DNA of 64,000 bases, taken from contig CACWPL010000005.1 in NCBI GenBank assembly GCA_902762785.1, forward strand, positions 99,842 to 163,841, in the 5' to 3' direction. The position numbers and the translations under genes were made by a program. The DNA comes from an uncultured Ruminococcus sp. (GTDB taxonomy: Bacteria; Bacillota; Clostridia; Oscillospirales; Ruminococcaceae). This document shows positions 33,707 to 44,719 of this stretch, in pieces; position 1 is the stretch's first letter; each line of letters opens with the position of its first letter. The notes under the pieces were generated by a model. The model was not told the DNA's origin and made no database searches. It was given only the letters and a program-made list of their open reading frames with translations.

Positions 33707-34635
33707 TCACCGGCACGCGATGACGGCGAGGATGCCTGCGGCGGCTGCGAAGGCGGCCAGCAGGGCGATGCGATGGAGCGGCGGCGTGCCGTTCTTCTCC
33801 ATCATATTTAAAAGAGTCTGTTTTTTGAAGACGAGCGGGAGGGCGTTCACGGCCGGAAATGCGGCGATGAGCGCGGGGACGGTCCATCCGGCCGTCTGCC
33901 AGACCATGACCGCCGCCATCGGCACCGCGCTCCCGAGGAGATAGCTCCCCACGCGCCCGAGGCGGCATTTGGCCGGGTGCAGCACCCAGACCATGCTCCC
34001 GATCGCCGCCCCTGCGGCGGCCTGTGCGTAGAGCGCCGGGAGCAGCGTCCCGACCTGCATCAGCGCCACGGCCAGCGGCAGCAGGAGCGCCGCGCTCACC
34101 GTGACGGTGGTGCCGTCACATTCGCGGTCGAGTCCCTGCATCAGGTACCAGATGACCGCGATATAGGCGGAATACAAAAGGTCCGGCGTCGTCGTGACGA
34201 TGTACTGGAGCGCCGTCGTCACGAGTGCGACCGCCAGCATCTGCCAGATGCCCCAGACCCGCCGGATCAGGCGTCCGCGGATCGACATGCTGTCCACGAC
34301 GATCCCCGCGCCCGCGAGCAGCGCACCGTGCGCCGTACACAGGAGCAGCATCCGCAGCTCCGTGCCATACTGCCGCTCCGGCAGATCCGGCACGAAGAGC
34401 GAAAAGCCGATCACGACCCCCGCCAGCGTGCCGAACAGCACCAGCAGACCGCCCATCGTCGGGCGGCGGCGGACGGGGGCGGTGTCCTCCTGGCCGTCCT
34501 TATGCTGTGTGTCTTTCGTGTTCGGCTCCGGCTCGAACAGACGGAGCCTCTCGAGGAACGGGATCAGGGCGATCCCCATGATCCCGGCGGCCAGTCCCGC
34601 CCCGAGCGCGGCGGCGAGCTGGACCCAGACGGACA

Positions 34636-34636
<1 letters not shown>
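33707..34636 (-). CDS. MraY-like membrane protein lacking catalytic residues (probable pseudoenzyme)
   Basis: A 309-residue polytopic protein located exactly where mraY lies in dcw clusters (murF-mraY-ftsW). It keeps RRPTMGGLLVL, the counterpart of GTPTMGG in MraY, and HPAKCRLGRVGSYLLG, the counterpart of YPAQVFMGDVGSLALG. The catalytic positions differ: the DD pair reads V114-D115, the Asp of MGDVGS is Arg228, the NLTDGLDGLA loop is GLDRECDGTT, and the HHH motif is L-H288-R-I. It is too degenerate to make lipid I by the known mechanism. The frame is intact and it overlaps murF by one base (TGATG), so it is expressed. Possibly a divisome scaffold. Confidence 0.75.
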
Positions 34637-35988
<1,352 letters not shown>

Positions 35989-36009
35989 TGCTTTGCTCCT
36001 TCCCCAGTA

Positions 36010-37473
36010 TCACAGGGTCTTTAAGATGTCTGCGACGACCTCGCGCTCGTCGAAGTGCTTCTTCTCCGTGCCGAAGATCTGATAATCCTCGTGTCCCTTG
36101 CCCGCCAGGACGATGACGTCCCCGGGCTCCGCGGTGCGCATCGCGTGGGCGATGGCCTCGCGGCGGTCGATGACGGTGTCATAGGGGACGGCGCTGTCGG
36201 CCAGTCCCGCCAAAATGTCCCGGATGATGGCCTCGGGGTCCTCCGTGCGGGGGTTATCCGAGGTCACGATCAGCTTGTCGGCGAACTTGGCCGCCGCCTG
36301 CGCCATCAGCGGGCGCTTGGTGCGGTCGCGGTCGCCGCCGCAGCCGAAGAGGCACACGAGCCGCCCCTCCGTGTAGAGCTTGACGTTCTCGAGGATGTTC
36401 TCGATGGCGTCCGGGGTGTGGGCGTAGTCACAGATGACGGAGAAGTCGCGCCCCGTCGGGATGACCTCGCAGCGCCCGCGCACGCCCGGGCAGCTTTGCA
36501 GCGATTCGAGCATCCCCGGGACGGTCAGCTTCTCGTCGCCGAGGAGGCTGCACGCCGCGAAGGCCGCGGTCGCGTTGGCGATGTTGAAATAGCCGGTCAT
36601 CCGCATGTCGATCTGGTAATAGCGGTCGTCCATGTGGTCGGCGGAGACGTGGAGCGTGAAGGACGCCCCGTCCGCGCGGACCTTGCCGGGGGCATAGGCG
36701 AAGGCCGGGACGTCGTCGTGTGCCTCCCTGCCGTAGCTGTACTTGCGGCAGGCCGTCTCCTTGAAGAGGCGGATGCCGTAGTCGTCATCGGTGTTGATGA
36801 CGGCGGTGTCGCAGATGTCGAAGAGCATCCGCTTGGCCTCGTAATAGGCCTCCATGGTCTTGTGGTAGTCCAGGTGATCCTGGGTCAGGTTCGTGAAGAC
36901 GGCGACGTCGAAATGCGTCGGGCCGATGCGCTTTTGCACGAGGCCGAAGCTCGAGACCTCCATGACCACATAGTCACACCCGGCCTCGTACATCCTGCGA
37001 TACAGCTCGAAGAGCTCGAGGGTGACGGGGGTGGTGTTCTCGGTGTGGAGGATCTGGTCGCCGATCTCGTTCTGGATGGTGCCGATCAGGCCGACCTTGT
37101 GGCCGGCGGCGGTCAGCAGGTACTTGATGACGGTGGTGATGGTGGTCTTGCCGTTCGTGCCGGTCACGCCGATGAAGCGCATCTTCCGCTCCGGGTGGCC
37201 GCACCATGCGGCGCACAGGGCACCGTACTCCGCGCGCGTGTCCGGGACGACGATCTGACGGTCGCCGAGGCCGAGATCGTGGTCGCACACCACGGCGGCA
37301 GCGCCCTTTTCGAGCATGTCGGCGGCGGCGGTGTGGCCGTCGAAGCGCCCGCCCTTCACGCAGATGAAGAGCGCGCCGGGGATGACCCTGCGGGTGTCGT
37401 CCGTGATGAAGGTGATCTCAGGATCGTTCTGGGGCGCCGCGTGGCGTCCCTCGAGCAGTTCGGAAAGTCTCAT
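36010..37473 (-). CDS. murE: UDP-MurNAc-L-Ala-D-Glu:meso-diaminopimelate ligase
   Basis: Adds the third residue of the peptidoglycan stem. ATP loop GVTGTNGKTTITT, DVAVFTNLTQDHLDYH, and the specificity motif SDNPRTEDP. DNPR is the signature for meso-DAP rather than lysine. Length 487. The ATG at 37473 follows AAAGGGAG; a TTG six codons earlier is less likely. Confidence 0.96.
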   Translation of the reverse strand: MRLSELLEGRHAAPQNDPEITFITDDTRRVIPGALFICVKGGRFDGHTAAADMLEKGAAAVVCDHDLGLGDRQIVVPDTRAEYGALCAAWCGHPERKMRFIGVTGTNGKTTITTVIKYLLTAAGHKVGLIGTIQNEIGDQILHTENTTPVTLELFELYRRMYEAGCDYVVMEVSSFGLVQKRIGPTHFDVAVFTNLTQDHLDYHKTMEAYYEAKRMLFDICDTAVINTDDDYGIRLFKETACRKYSYGREAHDDVPAFAYAPGKVRADGASFTLHVSADHMDDRYYQIDMRMTGYFNIANATAAFAACSLLGDEKLTVPGMLESLQSCPGVRGRCEVIPTGRDFSVICDYAHTPDAIENILENVKLYTEGRLVCLFGCGGDRDRTKRPLMAQAAAKFADKLIVTSDNPRTEDPEAIIRDILAGLADSAVPYDTVIDRREAIAHAMRTAEPGDVIVLAGKGHEDYQIFGTEKKHFDEREVVADILKTL

Positions 37474-37513
37474 GCTATCGCTCCCTTTCAATAGTCAAGC
37501 TTGGGGTCGGTCA

Positions 37514-39838
37514 TCAGCCGGTCTGGTCATTGACAAGGTACGTCAGCTTGACGACCGTGCCGACCTCGACCTCCGTGCCCGGCTCGACGGACTGCTGCTC
37601 GACGAGCGCGTCCGTGCGGTCCTCGGAGGCACCGACGGTGACATAGTTCAGATCGAGATTCTTGAGCGCCTGGGTGGCGTCGTGTGCGGTGTAGCCGGTC
37701 AGATCCGGGACGGTGACGATCTTGGGCGCGTAGCCCTCCTCCGTGTAGAGGATGACCTTGCCCGAGGACGAGACGGTCGTGCTCGTCATCGGCGACTGCC
37801 CGACGACCGTTTTGCCCTCGCCCACGATCTCGCACTCGAGGTGGAGATCCTCCTCGATGGTCTTCTGCGCGATCTCGACATCGGCGTCGATCAGGCGCGG
37901 GATCGGGACGTCGAGCTTGGCGTACTGCTCGGCGGTGTACTCGGGATAGTAGCCCAGATGGTCGAGCGCGTCCTGCATGATGTTGCGGGCATAAGGCGCG
38001 GCGACCACAGAGCCGTAGTAGTTGATGTTCTTGTTCGGCTCGTCGGCCATGACGAGGATGACGAACTCCGGATCGTCGGCCGGTGCGAAGCAGGTGTAGG
38101 ACGCGACATACTGCATGGTCTCTGCCGTGCGGTACTCGTCGAGCTTCTGGGACGTACCGGACTTGCCGCCGATGGCGTAGCCGTCGATATGGGCGTTCGA
38201 GCCCTCCTTGTCGTCGACGACGGCTTGGAGGAGCTTGCGCATCACGGCGCTCGTCTCCTCGGAGATGACCTGACGCTTGATGTTCGTGTCGTAGCTCTTG
38301 ACGATGTTGCCGTCATTCGATATAATTTTATCGACTACGTGAGGCTCCACCAAGTACCCCCCATTGACTGCCGCGGCGATACCGCTTACCATCTGCATCG
38401 GCGTGAGTTTTGATGCTTGCCCGAAGCTCGACGTACACAGGTCGATGAGCATCATGTGGTCCTCATCATAATAGATGGAGCTGACCTCGCCGGGGAGGTC
38501 GATGCCGGTCTTCTCGCCGAGCCCGAAGGCCTCGAAGTAATGGCAGAACTTGTGGATGCCCAGCTTGCGGCCGACCTCGATGAAGGCCGGGTTGCAGGAA
38601 TTCGTCAGTGCCTGGGAGAAGGTCTGCATGCCGTGGCCGGAGAGCAGGTGGCAGTGGATGGTCTCGCCGGAGATCTCGTAGGCACCGCTGCAATAGAAGC
38701 CGTCGTTCTGCCAGTCGATGGCCTTCTCCTCGATGGCGGCGGAGGCGGTGAAGATCTTGAAGACCGAGCCGGGGGTGTAGATCTCGGTGATGGCCTTGTT
38801 CTTCCACTGCTTCTCGCGGGCGTTGAGGTAGGCCTCCTGGTACTCCTCCTCGGGGAGGGCGGCAAGGGCGTTCGCGGTGCCCTCGTCATAGATGGCCGTG
38901 GGGTCGTTGAGGTCGAAGGACGGGTAGGTCGCCATCGCGTAGATCGCGCCGGTGTTCACGTTCATGATGATGCCGCAGGCGCGGTTGCGCACCTCGAACT
39001 TGGTACACATCTCCTCGAGGTTCTTCTCCACGGAATATTGCAGCGTGGGGTCGATCGTGAGGTAGAGCGAGGCGCCGTCCTGGGCGTCATAGGTCGAGGA
39101 ATAGCGATAGGGCATCGTCCGGCCGTTGGCGTCCTTCGCGGAGGTCACGCGGCCGTTGACACCGGCGAGGTAGTCGTTGTAATACGCCTCGAGGCCGTAC
39201 TGGCCGTCGTTGTCGCTGTTCGTGAAGCCGACCACCTGCGCGGCCAGCTCGTTCTGCGGGTAGTAGCGCTTGGAGTCCTGCTGGGTCGTGATGGACTCGA
39301 TGCCCAGCTTCTCAAAATACGCCATCAGCTCGTCGGCCACGTTCTTCTCGACCTGGCTCTGGAGGACGTAATACTGCGTATCCTTCTCCATCGCCGTGAG
39401 GATGACGTCCTCCGTGATGCCGAGCTTGGTGGAGAGCAGGTGGACGATCTCGTCCTCGATCTGCTGGCGCGTCTTGACGATGGTCTTGGGCGGGAGGGTC
39501 TCACCGGCGTCCAGGATCGCCTGGCGCTCGTTCATGATCTCCTCGATCTTATCCATCTCCTTGCGGTAGTTCACCGGGTCGATGTATACCTTATATACGG
39601 TCGCGCTCCATGCGAGGGGCGCGCCGGTGCTGTCGTAGATGGCGCCGCGGCTCGCGGTGATCGTGCGGTTGGTGAAGTGGGTGTTGTTCGCCATCTCGGC
39701 GTATTCCTTGTGGTCACGGATGGTCAGCATCCCGACTCCGACGATGACCGCACCGACCATCAGCATCAGCGGTGTCATCACCCCGAACACCAGCCGCTTG
39801 TTCATCCCGGACGTCGGCTCATGGTCTGCATATCTCAT
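37514..39838 (-). CDS. Class B penicillin-binding protein with PASTA domains (SpoVD/FtsI type)
   Basis: Septal transpeptidase. One N-terminal membrane helix (about 17-39), the dimerisation domain, and the transpeptidase with S358-VFK (SxxK), S414-C-N (SxN) and K559-SGT (KTG-type). The C-terminus has two PASTA-like units (about 640-705 and 705-774), as in SpoVD and Gram-positive PBP2x. 774 residues. ATG at 39838 follows AGGAG with an 8-nt gap. A hairpin with a T-tract lies between ftsL and this gene. Confidence 0.93.
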   Translation of the reverse strand: MRYADHEPTSGMNKRLVFGVMTPLMLMVGAVIVGVGMLTIRDHKEYAEMANNTHFTNRTITASRGAIYDSTGAPLAWSATVYKVYIDPVNYRKEMDKIEEIMNERQAILDAGETLPPKTIVKTRQQIEDEIVHLLSTKLGITEDVILTAMEKDTQYYVLQSQVEKNVADELMAYFEKLGIESITTQQDSKRYYPQNELAAQVVGFTNSDNDGQYGLEAYYNDYLAGVNGRVTSAKDANGRTMPYRYSSTYDAQDGASLYLTIDPTLQYSVEKNLEEMCTKFEVRNRACGIIMNVNTGAIYAMATYPSFDLNDPTAIYDEGTANALAALPEEEYQEAYLNAREKQWKNKAITEIYTPGSVFKIFTASAAIEEKAIDWQNDGFYCSGAYEISGETIHCHLLSGHGMQTFSQALTNSCNPAFIEVGRKLGIHKFCHYFEAFGLGEKTGIDLPGEVSSIYYDEDHMMLIDLCTSSFGQASKLTPMQMVSGIAAAVNGGYLVEPHVVDKIISNDGNIVKSYDTNIKRQVISEETSAVMRKLLQAVVDDKEGSNAHIDGYAIGGKSGTSQKLDEYRTAETMQYVASYTCFAPADDPEFVILVMADEPNKNINYYGSVVAAPYARNIMQDALDHLGYYPEYTAEQYAKLDVPIPRLIDADVEIAQKTIEEDLHLECEIVGEGKTVVGQSPMTSTTVSSSGKVILYTEEGYAPKIVTVPDLTGYTAHDATQALKNLDLNYVTVGASEDRTDALVEQQSVEPGTEVEVGTVVKLTYLVNDQTG

Positions 39839-39895
39839 GCTATCAACTCCTATCGCCCTTCCCGGGCGTGCGTGGCTCATTGGCGGCATCTACGA

Positions 39896-39925
39896 CAAAA
39901 AAGGCAGGTAGATGCCCGCCTGCCT
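39896..39925 (-). terminator. Intra-cluster terminator between ftsL and the PBP gene
   Basis: Stem AGGCAGG/CCTGCCT (39902-39908 with 39919-39925), then T6 on the minus strand. Only about 55 nt separate it from the PBP start, so it may act as an attenuator rather than an end. Confidence 0.65.
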
Positions 39926-40106
39926 GTTTTGTTATCGTTCCCTTGCTCTTCACGGATGAGGCCGTGTCCGTCCCGGCGATGCCTTTTTTATCTCTCTCGG
40001 ACGGACAGCGGCGCTCCTTTGCACACTCGTGCATCTCCTTACTTTTATGCTATCGGATGGGAGCGGTGCGGCGGCGGCCTGTGTCTCTTTGTAACGGCCT
40101 GCGCGC

Positions 40107-40580
40107 CTAGCCGCGGAGGTAGTCTAGGATGCTGTCGAACCATCCCTTGATGCGGACGAACACGTTCTGCTCGGCCTCCGGGATGCTCACGACATCGTTC
40201 GTTTGGATCTGGACGTACTCCACCTGGGAGGTGTTCAGCGGATACATCCCGAGCTGCTCCTCGGCGAACTCCTGGATGTTCTTATTCGACGCCTTCCCCG
40301 CCAGCTCGGACTGCATCCGCACGTTCTCGGCCTGCAGATCGCTGTATTCGCGGGTGAGCGTGGTGATCTCGTTGCTGATCTGGAGCTGCTGCACACGACT
40401 GAGGATCACCATGCTGACGAGTGCGAAGCAGATAAAGATCCAAAATACAAGGCGCACGACAGGTGCTCGATGGGTCGACCCGTTTCTCATATCGTAGTGT
40501 TCGATGTATCGCGGCGGATATGAGGGGGACGGCTTGGGCTGAGGTGCAGGTGCTGTATTTCCCGACCGCTCATATGCCAT
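40107..40580 (-). CDS. ftsL: Septum formation initiator FtsL-like protein
   Basis: A 157-residue bitopic protein: Pro-rich cytoplasmic tail, membrane helix (about 44-62) and a periplasm-side leucine-rich coiled coil (QISNEITTLTREYSDLQAENVRMQSEL), then GMYPLNTSQVEYVQ, the usual FtsL/DivIC ending. It partners FtsQ and FtsB in activating FtsW and the PBP. Assigned by position and architecture, since FtsL sequences diverge strongly. Confidence 0.83.
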   Translation of the reverse strand: MAYERSGNTAPAPQPKPSPSYPPRYIEHYDMRNGSTHRAPVVRLVFWIFICFALVSMVILSRVQQLQISNEITTLTREYSDLQAENVRMQSELAGKASNKNIQEFAEEQLGMYPLNTSQVEYVQIQTNDVVSIPEAEQNVFVRIKGWFDSILDYLRG

Positions 40581-40699
40581 AATACGCGGCTCCTTTCTTC
40601 TGTATTCATGCAGATGCGCCGATCGCGCATGCTATCCGCCTAAAGCGGTAAAGCGTTCGCCGGCCAGATACCGGCAATGTCTTGGTGTCGCTGTGGCCG

Positions 40700-41668
40700 T
40701 CAGCGCGGATAGGCGACGCCGTCCGCCAGCTTCTCGATGGTGCGCAGCTTCGCGCTGCGGGAGCGGCGGTTCTCGGCCAGCTCCGCCTCGCTCGCCGTGA
40801 CCGGCTTGCGGTCGAGGAGCCTGCCGCGGGGCTTTTTGCCGCAGACGCACTGCGGAAAGTCCGGGGGGCAGGTGCATCCGCTGCACCATGCGGCGAACTG
40901 CTGCTTGACGATCCTGTCCTCCAGCGAGTGGAAGGTGATGACCGCCAAACGGCCGCCCGGCTTGAGACAGTCGAACGCTGCCTCCAGTCCCCTGCGCAGA
41001 TGCTCGAACTCCTGGTTGCAGCAGATGCGCACGGCTTGGAAGGTCTTCTTGGCGGGGTCCTTGTCCCGCCTGTATTTTGCCGGCACAGCCTCTCGGACGA
41101 TGTCCGCGAGCTGTGTGGTCGTCTCGATGGGGGACGTCTCTCGCGTGCGGGCGATGGCCGCGGCGATGCGTCCGGCGAACTTCTCTTCGCCATAGTCCCG
41201 CAGGATGCGGGCGATGTCCTGCTCCGCCCAGTCGTTCACGATGTCGCGGGCGCTCAGGCCCTCCTGACTCATGCGCATATCGAGCGGTGCGTCCTGATGA
41301 TGCGAGAAGCCGCGCGCGGCGGTGTCGAGCTGGTGGGACGAGACACCCAGGTCCAGCAGCACGCCGTCGACGCACGCACCGGGCATCCCCAGTGAGTCGA
41401 GCGCCTCGCGCATCTCGGAATAATTGCAGTGGATGACCTTCGCGGGATACCCCGCGAGCCTTGCGGTCGCCGCAGCGACGGCGTCCGGGTCACGGTCGAG
41501 CCCGATCAGCAGCCCCTCGCCCTGCATCCTTTCGCAGATGCCGCGCGAATGGCCGGCACCGCCGACGGTCCCGTCGATATAGATGCCGCCCGGCCGGGGC
41601 GCCAGGCGCTCCATCGTCTCCAAAAAGAGGACGGGCGCGTGGGAAAAGCTGATGCTCTCGGGAGCCAT
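40700..41668 (-). CDS. rsmH: 16S rRNA (cytosine1402-N4)-methyltransferase
   Basis: SAM-dependent methyltransferase modifying C1402 in the P site. Motifs: HAPVLFLETMERL, DGTVGGAGHSRGI, GLDRDPDAV, LLDLGVSSHQLD and VITFHSLEDRIVK. Length 322 is normal. Second gene of the cluster, behind mraZ. Confidence 0.96.
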   Translation of the reverse strand: MAPESISFSHAPVLFLETMERLAPRPGGIYIDGTVGGAGHSRGICERMQGEGLLIGLDRDPDAVAAATARLAGYPAKVIHCNYSEMREALDSLGMPGACVDGVLLDLGVSSHQLDTAARGFSHHQDAPLDMRMSQEGLSARDIVNDWAEQDIARILRDYGEEKFAGRIAAAIARTRETSPIETTTQLADIVREAVPAKYRRDKDPAKKTFQAVRICCNQEFEHLRRGLEAAFDCLKPGGRLAVITFHSLEDRIVKQQFAAWCSGCTCPPDFPQCVCGKKPRGRLLDRKPVTASEAELAENRRSRSAKLRTIEKLADGVAYPR

Positions 41669-41698
41669 GGTCTGCCGCCTTTCTCTATGAGATCGGGA

Positions 41699-42181
41699 TC
41701 AGAACGAGATCCCCTCCAGGTCGCTCGGGTCGGCCATCGGGTCGAAGGCCTCATCCTGAGCGCGGAAGGCCTCCAGATCCCAGATCTCGGCCTTGCGGCC
41801 TGCGCCGATCACGACGACGTCCTTCTCGAGATTCGCGTATTCACGCAGGTTCCCGGGGATCAGGATGCGTCCCTGCTTGTCAGGCGTGACCTCCACCGCG
41901 CCGGCATTGAACCAGCGCAGGAGCGCCTCGGCGCGCGGCCCCTTCCTCCCCATGAGCTGCTGCTGCATGTCCAGCCACCCCGCGAGGGAGTAGACTGCCA
42001 GGAAATGGCCCGTGAGCGCGCGGGCGACCCAAAAGGTCTCGCCGATGATGTCTCGCAGACGCGCCGGGAAGTTGATGCGACCCTTCGCGTCCAGGCTGTG
42101 ATAATAGGTGCCGGCGAGCGAGATGTTCTCGATGTACGCCGTCTCCGTGGCGTTCTCGTTGATCTGATCCAGTGGATCCAT
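41699..42181 (-). CDS. mraZ: Transcriptional regulator MraZ
   Basis: AbrB-fold DNA-binding protein that represses its own dcw operon in other bacteria. Two repeats are seen: SLDAKGRINFPARLRD and TPDKQGRILIPGNLREYA, both with the DxxGR core. About 20 extra residues precede the usual start. Length 160. ATG at 42181 follows AGGTGAGCAGG. First gene of the cluster after a leader of about 300 nt. Confidence 0.94.
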   Translation of the reverse strand: MDPLDQINENATETAYIENISLAGTYYHSLDAKGRINFPARLRDIIGETFWVARALTGHFLAVYSLAGWLDMQQQLMGRKGPRAEALLRWFNAGAVEVTPDKQGRILIPGNLREYANLEKDVVVIGAGRKAEIWDLEAFRAQDEAFDPMADPSDLEGISF

Positions 42182-42477
42182 CCTGCTCACCTGCCGTTCG
42201 TGTCTCTGCTTTCTTTTGCTCTAAGCGTGTTTGTGTTTGTCTCTTTTGTTCTGCCCAAAGGTCTGTTTATGTATTTGCTTTGGAACGTCTCTCTTTATGA
42301 CGGTCCGACCGCTGCTTCTCTATTTATGCGTCCCGGTGGGGGCTCGATCCCTGTCAGCGGAGCGTTCCAGAGGCGGTGCAAGAGCAGTTTTTCATTTTAA
42401 CTGTTTTGTGACCGTCCTTGTCTCCATTTCGTTGGGATGGATACCCACTCGGTCGGTGCAACGTTTCGGACTATCTA
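42182..42477 (-). promoter_or_regulatory. Long untranslated leader of the dcw cluster
   Basis: About 296 nt between the predicted start site and mraZ. Read on the minus strand it is purine-rich near mraZ. It contains a small stem (CAGTT/AACTG around 42385-42405), and GACGGTC near 42415 can pair with GACCGTC near 42300. No ORF with a ribosome site and no known riboswitch was recognised. Confidence 0.45.
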
Positions 42478-42483
42478 TTATTT

Positions 42484-42512
42484 ATTATAGCATAAACGGC
42501 TGGCGTCTGCAA
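42484..42512 (-). promoter_or_regulatory. Promoter of the mraZ-ftsQ cluster
   Basis: Minus strand: TTGCAG (42512-42507), 17 nt, TATAAT (42489-42484). Divergent from the plus-strand promoter at 42645-42673. Confidence 0.8.
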
Positions 42513-42644
42513 CAGGTATTCTTGAACAAAGTTTGCCGTACAAGTCGGCTCGAAAATTGTATATTATGACGAGTATCCCCAGACATTTCCACAATTTCCG
42601 ACAGATCTCCCAAGGATCTCCAAACTGCTCATTTTTGACATCCC

Positions 42645-42673
42645 TTGACTTTGCAGTCAAAATCAGTTATAAT
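42645..42673 (+). promoter_or_regulatory. Promoter of the polytopic glycosyltransferase gene
   Basis: TTGACT (42645-42650), 17 nt, TATAAT (42668-42673). Confidence 0.8.
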
Positions 42674-42733
42674 GAGCACGAGAGGAACGCGGCGGTGGTG
42701 CCGCGTGGGTAATTGTGGGGAGGTGCAGATGCA

Positions 42734-44218
42734 ATGTTTGAGAAAGTCCCAAAAAACGAACGTCTCGGGCGTGTCCTGACGACCTTCCCGGCCGTTTTGA
42801 CGATCCTGGGGTGCCTTTTGGTGTTCCCGTTCACCACCGTCACCCACCAGACGGTCCTCGCGTGGGGGTGCGTGGGGGGGAGCGGGGCGCTGCTCGTCCT
42901 GACGATCGCGCTCTATCGGCGGTCGGACGCCGTCAGCGGGGCGCTGCTCTGCGGGGCGGGGGCGCTGCTGCGGCTCCTCCACATCGTCCGCTTCCCCTAT
43001 TGGCGGATGCAGCACGACGTCGGCCGCTTCACCGACGACAGGGGCCACGCGGCCTATATCCGGTGGTTCCTCGAGCATGACGGCCTGCCGCCGTTCGACG
43101 GGCGGACGGTCTGGCAGTTCTACCACCCGCCCCTCCATCACGCGCTCGAGGGCGCGTGGCTGCGGCTCCTGACGGCCTGCGGCGTCGAGGGGGACGCGCT
43201 CTGGGAGGCCGCGCAGATGCTCCCCTTCGCCTATTCGACGGCGGCGCTGGTCGTATTCGCGCTGCTCCTGCGGGAGGTGGGGGCGCGTGGGGCGGCGTTC
43301 CGGGTGCCGCTCGCGGTGATGGCGGTGCATCCGGCGTTCCTGATCCTCGCGGGGAGCCTCAACAACGACATGCTGAGCATCCTTTGCATGATGCTCGCCC
43401 TCCTCTGGACCCTCCGCTGGGACAAGGACCCGACCGCCCGGAACATCGTCCCCATCGCGCTGGCGATCGGGCTGGGGATGCTCGCGAAGCTCTCGGCGTG
43501 GATGGCCGCACCGGCGGCGGCGGTCGTCTTCCTCCGGCATCTCGTCTTCGACAAGGACAAGCGTCCCCTGATCGGACAGTTCGTGCTGTTCGGCGCCATC
43601 TGCTGCCCGCTCGGGCTATTTTGGAGCGTGCGCGGGCTGGTGCGCTGGGGCATCCCGCCGACCTGGATCCCGATGCTGTCGGACACGGATAAGCAGTATG
43701 TTGGAAACATCCCCATCTATCGCCGTTTGTTCGACCTCTCGCCGTCGCAGTTCACCTATGTCTACGACTGCTTCACGCAGTACGGGCAGGCCTATAATGA
43801 GTACAGTCCGCTCGTGGCGCTGATGAAGACGGCCGTGTTCGACGAGTTCCTGAACACGGAGAAGTTCCCTGCCCTGGCGGGATGGGGCGAGGCGCTGTTC
43901 TGGGTCCACGCGGCGCTCGCGCTCGTGGTGACGGCGTGCGCGGTGCGGACGTGCCTGACGAAGGACGGCCGCCTCATGCCAAAGCTCGTCCTCGCGGGGA
44001 CGTACCTCGTCACGCTCGGCAGCTATATCGGTTTTTGCCTATCCTTCGCCCATGTCTGCACGCAGAGCATCCGCTACGCGACGCCCGTCATCTACACGAC
44101 CCTGCTCCTCGCCGCGATGGGGACGGAGAAACGCGGCGTCCTGGAGAAGATCGTCCTCGTGCTCACGGCCGCGTTCACGGCGGTGAGCTGGGGCGTGTTC
44201 GCGGTGGTCGTGCGGTAG
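42734..44218 (+). CDS. Polytopic membrane glycosyltransferase (GT39/ArnT-like)
   Basis: A 494-residue protein with about ten to eleven membrane helices. The first large external loop has HDVGRFTDDRGHAAYIRWFLEHD, close to the Asp-containing active-site loop of GT-C enzymes of the PMT/ArnT type, which transfer sugars from polyprenyl phosphate. YHPPLHHAL in the next segment is also typical. Acceptor unknown: protein, lipid or wall polymer. ATG 42734 follows GGGGAGGTG; a TTG seven codons earlier is less likely. Single-gene unit with promoter and terminator. Confidence 0.82.
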   Translation: MFEKVPKNERLGRVLTTFPAVLTILGCLLVFPFTTVTHQTVLAWGCVGGSGALLVLTIALYRRSDAVSGALLCGAGALLRLLHIVRFPYWRMQHDVGRFTDDRGHAAYIRWFLEHDGLPPFDGRTVWQFYHPPLHHALEGAWLRLLTACGVEGDALWEAAQMLPFAYSTAALVVFALLLREVGARGAAFRVPLAVMAVHPAFLILAGSLNNDMLSILCMMLALLWTLRWDKDPTARNIVPIALAIGLGMLAKLSAWMAAPAAAVVFLRHLVFDKDKRPLIGQFVLFGAICCPLGLFWSVRGLVRWGIPPTWIPMLSDTDKQYVGNIPIYRRLFDLSPSQFTYVYDCFTQYGQAYNEYSPLVALMKTAVFDEFLNTEKFPALAGWGEALFWVHAALALVVTACAVRTCLTKDGRLMPKLVLAGTYLVTLGSYIGFCLSFAHVCTQSIRYATPVIYTTLLLAAMGTEKRGVLEKIVLVLTAAFTAVSWGVFAVVVR

Positions 44219-44253
44219 GGGCTGACGGATCATGTCACATCGTATCAAAAATG

Positions 44254-44294
44254 CGCCCCCTCACAGGTGGATGTGAGGGGGCGTTCGTTTTGTT
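44254..44294 (+). terminator. Terminator after the glycosyltransferase gene
   Basis: Perfect 12-bp stem (44254-44265 with 44272-44283), 6-nt loop, then TTCGTTTTGTT. Confidence 0.85.
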
Positions 44295-44334
44295 GGAGGA
44301 CTGCGGCGCGTGGGGGCGGATGGGGAAAAATGGA

Positions 44335-44580
44335 TCAGTATAAGCACCCTTGTATGTAGACGAACGGTCTCCACTCTACATAGAATGAGTTTGTATTTTG
44401 TTCGATACTACGCCGCAAACGGTCTAGGAACGCATCGTCTGTTTCGTTAACAGGACTGATGTACGATGTACCTGTTTCCCCATTCGTAACAAATACTTCC
44501 CCGTATCCCGGCTCATGGTAGGCGCAGCGATCATTTGGGAATGCCTTTCTGTACTGTTTGATACTTTCATAGGAGATCAT
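44335..44580 (-). CDS. Small hypothetical protein, AT-rich gene
   Basis: An 81-residue ORF starting MISYESIKQYRKAFPND, with AGGAGG seven nt before the ATG, so translation is credible. No signal peptide, membrane helix or known motif. Base composition is clearly more AT-rich than its neighbours and codon use is unlike theirs, consistent with recent transfer. It stands alone between the glycosyltransferase terminator and sigK. Confidence 0.6.
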   Translation of the reverse strand: MISYESIKQYRKAFPNDRCAYHEPGYGEVFVTNGETGTSYISPVNETDDAFLDRLRRSIEQNTNSFYVEWRPFVYIQGCLY

Positions 44581-44719
44581 TTGATCGCCTCCTAGCATAA
44601 TTTCGATTCGCAGTCATGCAGTAAGGACAGGACCGCGCCGCGCGTAGTGCCGCCGTGTCTCCCCAAACCAGCATCAAAGCCAAGCCCTCCCGCATAGACT
44701 GCTGCAAGGGGGGATCCTT

